From an uncultured Clostridia bacterium (GTDB lineage Bacteria > Bacillota > Clostridia > Oscillospirales > Ruminococcaceae), in assembly GCA_947625735.1 (NCBI GenBank), contig CANQPL010000002.1, forward strand, positions 62,001 through 126,000: DNA of 64,000 bases, written 5' to 3'. The translations under genes and the position numbers were made by a program. Within the stretch, counting starts at the first letter, position 1; each line of letters starts with the position of its first letter. This document shows positions 61,765 through 64,000 of this stretch, in pieces. The notes below the pieces were generated by a model that was given only the letters and a program-made list of their open reading frames with translations, ran no database searches and was not told where the DNA came from.

Positions 61765-63452
61765 TGCTCTGCGAGCTTTATATAAAAAATCTTGCGATAA
61801 TCGAGGAGGCGTCTATACCCTTTTCGGACAGCTTTAATGTGTTCACGGGCGAGACGGGTGCGGGCAAATCCATACTTATAAACGGAATAAATTCCGTGCT
61901 GGGACAGCGCATAACAAAGGATATCGTTCGTGCGGGCTGTGATAAGGCGGTGGTCACTGCGCTGTTCACACATCTTTCGGACAGTGTTAAGGAAAAGCTC
62001 GTTGAGCTTGGCATTTCCTGTGAGGACGATCAGATCACTCTTACACGGGAGATAAGCGCAGACGGAGGAAGTGTGGCAAGGGTAAATTCCAGAGCCTCAT
62101 CGGTGTCGGTACTGAGGGAGATAGGGGAGCGGCTGGTAAATATCCACGGACAGCATGACAATCAGATACTTCTCGACCCCGAGAGACATATTTCCATTCT
62201 TGACAGTTTCGGAGATCTGGAAGGTGAGCGTGAGGAGTATCATGAAACGTTCAAAAGGCTTCAGGAGGTATCAAGAAGTCTCAGAAAAATGACTCTCGAA
62301 CGCAAGGAACGGCTTTTGAAGGAAAGCACTCTCAGAGCTGTCGTCAAGGATATAGGAGATCTGGAGATCGGAGAAAACGAGGACGAGGAGCTTGAAGCGG
62401 AATTTAAGATCGCTCAGAACAGCGAGGATATGCGTATGGGTCTTGCCGAAGCTCATATGTTTATTGACGGTTCGGAGGATGCCGACACTCCGGGAGCATT
62501 GGAGCTTATAGGAAATGCCTGTGAGGAGCTTTCCGCACTTTCGGAATATTCCGTGTCTGTGGGCAGACTTGCGGAAAGGTTGGAAAATGTAAGGATAGAG
62601 CTGGAGGATATACTGGGTGAGATAGGCTCAGAGCGTGACGGAGTGGACACAGACCCGGGACGTTATGCCTATCTGAACGACAGGCTGGGAGAGCTTAACA
62701 GAATAAAGAAAAAATACGGTCCCGAGCTTTCGGACGTTATGGAAGCCTTAAACAATGCACAAAAAGAGCTTGAAGAAATTGAAAGCTCCTCTGATGAAAT
62801 AGAGCAGACAGCCGCAGAGCGGGAACATCTGCTTGCAGAGGTTTCGGAAAAGGCAAAACGTCTTTCCGCTCATCGTGAGGAGGCTGCCGTTAAATTTTCA
62901 TCACAGGTTGAGGGAGAGCTTTCCTTTCTTGATATGCCGAATGTGAAGATTTATGTTTCCATTGAAAAGGGAAAGCTGACAGCGACGGGTATGGACAGTG
63001 TGGAGATCATGATTTCCACCAACAAGGGAGAGGGCATGAAGCCCCTGTCAAGGATCGCGTCGGGGGGAGAGCTTTCAAGGATAATGCTTGCTTTGAAAAA
63101 TGTTATTTCTGAAAAGGACGATATCCATACTCTTATATTTGATGAGATCGACACAGGTGTCAGCGGACGTGCGGCGCAAAAGATCGGCATAAAGCTCAAA
63201 AGCGTTTCACGGCACAGGCAGGTGCTGTGTGTGACACACCTTTCACAGCTTGCGTCAATGGCTGATAATCATCTGCTCATAGAAAAGCAGACTGTGGGAG
63301 GCAGGACGTACACCTCTGTTCACAGGTTGGATTTTGAGGAGCGTAAACGTGAGATAGCTCGTATTATGGTAGGAGAAAATATAACCGAAACAGCACTGAG
63401 AAATGCGGAGGAGCTTCTCAGGAGCACAAATCAGACTTCACTTTTTGATTAA
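61764..63452 (+). CDS. recN: DNA repair protein RecN
   Basis: A 562-residue SMC-like ATPase for double-strand break repair. Walker A FTGETGAGKSILING is near residue 30, then NIHGQHDNQILLDPERHI, coiled-coil arms, the signature SRIASGGELSRIMLAL, Walker B LIFDEIDTGVSGRAA and VTHLSQLASMAD. Length is normal. It ends the nusB-recN operon and has a strong terminator. Confidence 0.96.
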   Translation: MLCELYIKNLAIIEEASIPFSDSFNVFTGETGAGKSILINGINSVLGQRITKDIVRAGCDKAVVTALFTHLSDSVKEKLVELGISCEDDQITLTREISADGGSVARVNSRASSVSVLREIGERLVNIHGQHDNQILLDPERHISILDSFGDLEGEREEYHETFKRLQEVSRSLRKMTLERKERLLKESTLRAVVKDIGDLEIGENEDEELEAEFKIAQNSEDMRMGLAEAHMFIDGSEDADTPGALELIGNACEELSALSEYSVSVGRLAERLENVRIELEDILGEIGSERDGVDTDPGRYAYLNDRLGELNRIKKKYGPELSDVMEALNNAQKELEEIESSSDEIEQTAAEREHLLAEVSEKAKRLSAHREEAAVKFSSQVEGELSFLDMPNVKIYVSIEKGKLTATGMDSVEIMISTNKGEGMKPLSRIASGGELSRIMLALKNVISEKDDIHTLIFDEIDTGVSGRAAQKIGIKLKSVSRHRQVLCVTHLSQLASMADNHLLIEKQTVGGRTYTSVHRLDFEERKREIARIMVGENITETALRNAEELLRSTNQTSLFD

Positions 63453-63456
63453 AATG

Positions 63457-63495
63457 CGATCCCGATCGTAAAGCTGCGATTGGGATCGTTTTTTT
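63457..63495 (+). terminator. Terminator of the nusB-recN operon
   Basis: Stem CGATCCCGATCG / CGATTGGGATCG followed by seven T residues. Confidence 0.85.
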
Positions 63496-63532
63496 GCAAC
63501 CGGAATTAACAAAGTCTGTAAAGAACGGTTGG

Positions 63533-63561
63533 TTGCCTGCCGCTGTTTTTGGGTGTATAAT
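63533..63561 (+). promoter_or_regulatory. Promoter of the terminal HTH regulator
   Basis: TTGCCT, a 17-base spacer and TATAAT, about 30 bases before the gene. Confidence 0.72.
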
Positions 63562-63591
63562 ATAGGAAACGTAATGAAAGGAGGGAACATA

Positions 63592-64000
63592 ATGGGAATA
63601 AAGATCAGCGAAAATTTACGGATACTGCGGGTAAAGGAGCGTTATTCTCTTGAAGATGTGGCTGAGATCATCGGGGTGTCAAGGCAGTCGGTGGCAAAAT
63701 GGGAGTCGGGCGAGAGCTTTCCCGATATTGAAAAGTGCGCAAAGCTTGCAAAGCTCTACAGGGTCACTCTTGACGCACTTGTAAATGAGGCTGTGGACAC
63801 AGCAGATGAAAAAAACGGTAAGGACGGGAAATTCTGCTTCGGCATTTCTGTTGTCGGTAGTGATAACAGGATAACTCTGCCCTCAGAGGCGATGTCGGTT
63901 TTCGGTATCCGTCCGGGTGACGGGATTATTGTTCTGGGTGATACGAATAAGGGACTTGCACTGATAAAGTGCGGTGCGATAAAGGATTTTATTTTTGTGG
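63592..64000 (+). CDS. HTH regulator with AbrB/SpoVT-like domain (cut by window end)
   Basis: At least 136 codons, open to the window end. The N-terminal XRE-type HTH (ENLRILRVKERYSLEDVAEIIGV, in parts; SRQSVAKWESGESFPDIEKC; YRVTLDALVNEA) is joined to a C-terminal beta domain with the swapped-hairpin AbrB/SpoVT pattern (GSDNRITLPSEAMSVFGIRPGDGIIVLGD). This fusion is common in Clostridia as a transition-state-type regulator. GAAAGGAGG precedes the ATG. The targets are unknown. Confidence 0.85.
   Translation, partial: MGIKISENLRILRVKERYSLEDVAEIIGVSRQSVAKWESGESFPDIEKCAKLAKLYRVTLDALVNEAVDTADEKNGKDGKFCFGISVVGSDNRITLPSEAMSVFGIRPGDGIIVLGDTNKGLALIKCGAIKDFIFV

Overview
The window looks like a chromosomal segment of a spore-forming Clostridia member, most like Ruminococcus/Oscillospiraceae. 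This rests on an uninterrupted sigK, a complete spoIIIAA-AH operon, the order nusB-xseA-xseB-ispA-dxs-tlyA-nadK-argR-recN, a gdpP-like/rplI/dnaB cluster, and strong TTGACA-17-TATAAT promoters in AT-rich gaps. No rRNA or tRNA gene, integrase, transposase or CRISPR array was recognised. Species assignment is inference.

Layout. 0-6 kb: a secreted/anchored protein of unknown role, a PdaA-like polysaccharide deacetylase, ireB, an orphan nadB, and a degenerate phosphohexomutase-like protein that has lost its catalytic motifs. 5.7-17.7 kb: a possible structured leader or small RNA, then RNase J with a disordered N-terminal extension, a GdpP-like c-di-AMP phosphodiesterase, a SUFU-domain protein, rplI, dnaB, tilS, hpt, ftsH and sigK. 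17.8-24 kb (minus strand): gpmI, tpiA, a lipoprotein and a VanR/VanS/VanY-like set without ligase genes. 24.2-28 kb: a GntR(YtrA)-ABC-permease-CPBP protease operon.

28.2-48.3 kb is a defence/accessory region. It begins with a type I restriction-modification operon (hsdM-hsdS-hsdR). Its hsdS carries two hypervariable repeats: four 12-bp units encoding the tetrapeptide ELTA between the two halves, and a (AG)14 tract. In the sequenced state the AG tract ends the protein after the first half. Adding one AG unit, or losing two, would restore a 398-residue HsdS. Next is a Wadjet-type SMC system in the order jetD-jetA-jetB-jetC, then a minus-strand operon encoding a zinc-ribbon/TPR/TIR/transmembrane protein, an unrecognised protein, an SPFH protein with four near-identical C-terminal zinc ribbons, and a membrane protein. 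A divergent XRE regulator faces this operon across a perfect 12-bp operator-like inverted repeat. This last operon is the best candidate for an undescribed system.

48.5-64 kb returns to core genes: spoIIIAA-AH (with a sigma-E-like promoter), nusB, a TsaD paralogue, xseA, xseB, ispA, a YuiD-like membrane protein, dxs, tlyA, nadK, argR and recN, and finally an HTH/AbrB-like regulator cut by the window end. Coordinates below use ribosome-binding sites to choose starts. Several therefore differ from the longest open frame.
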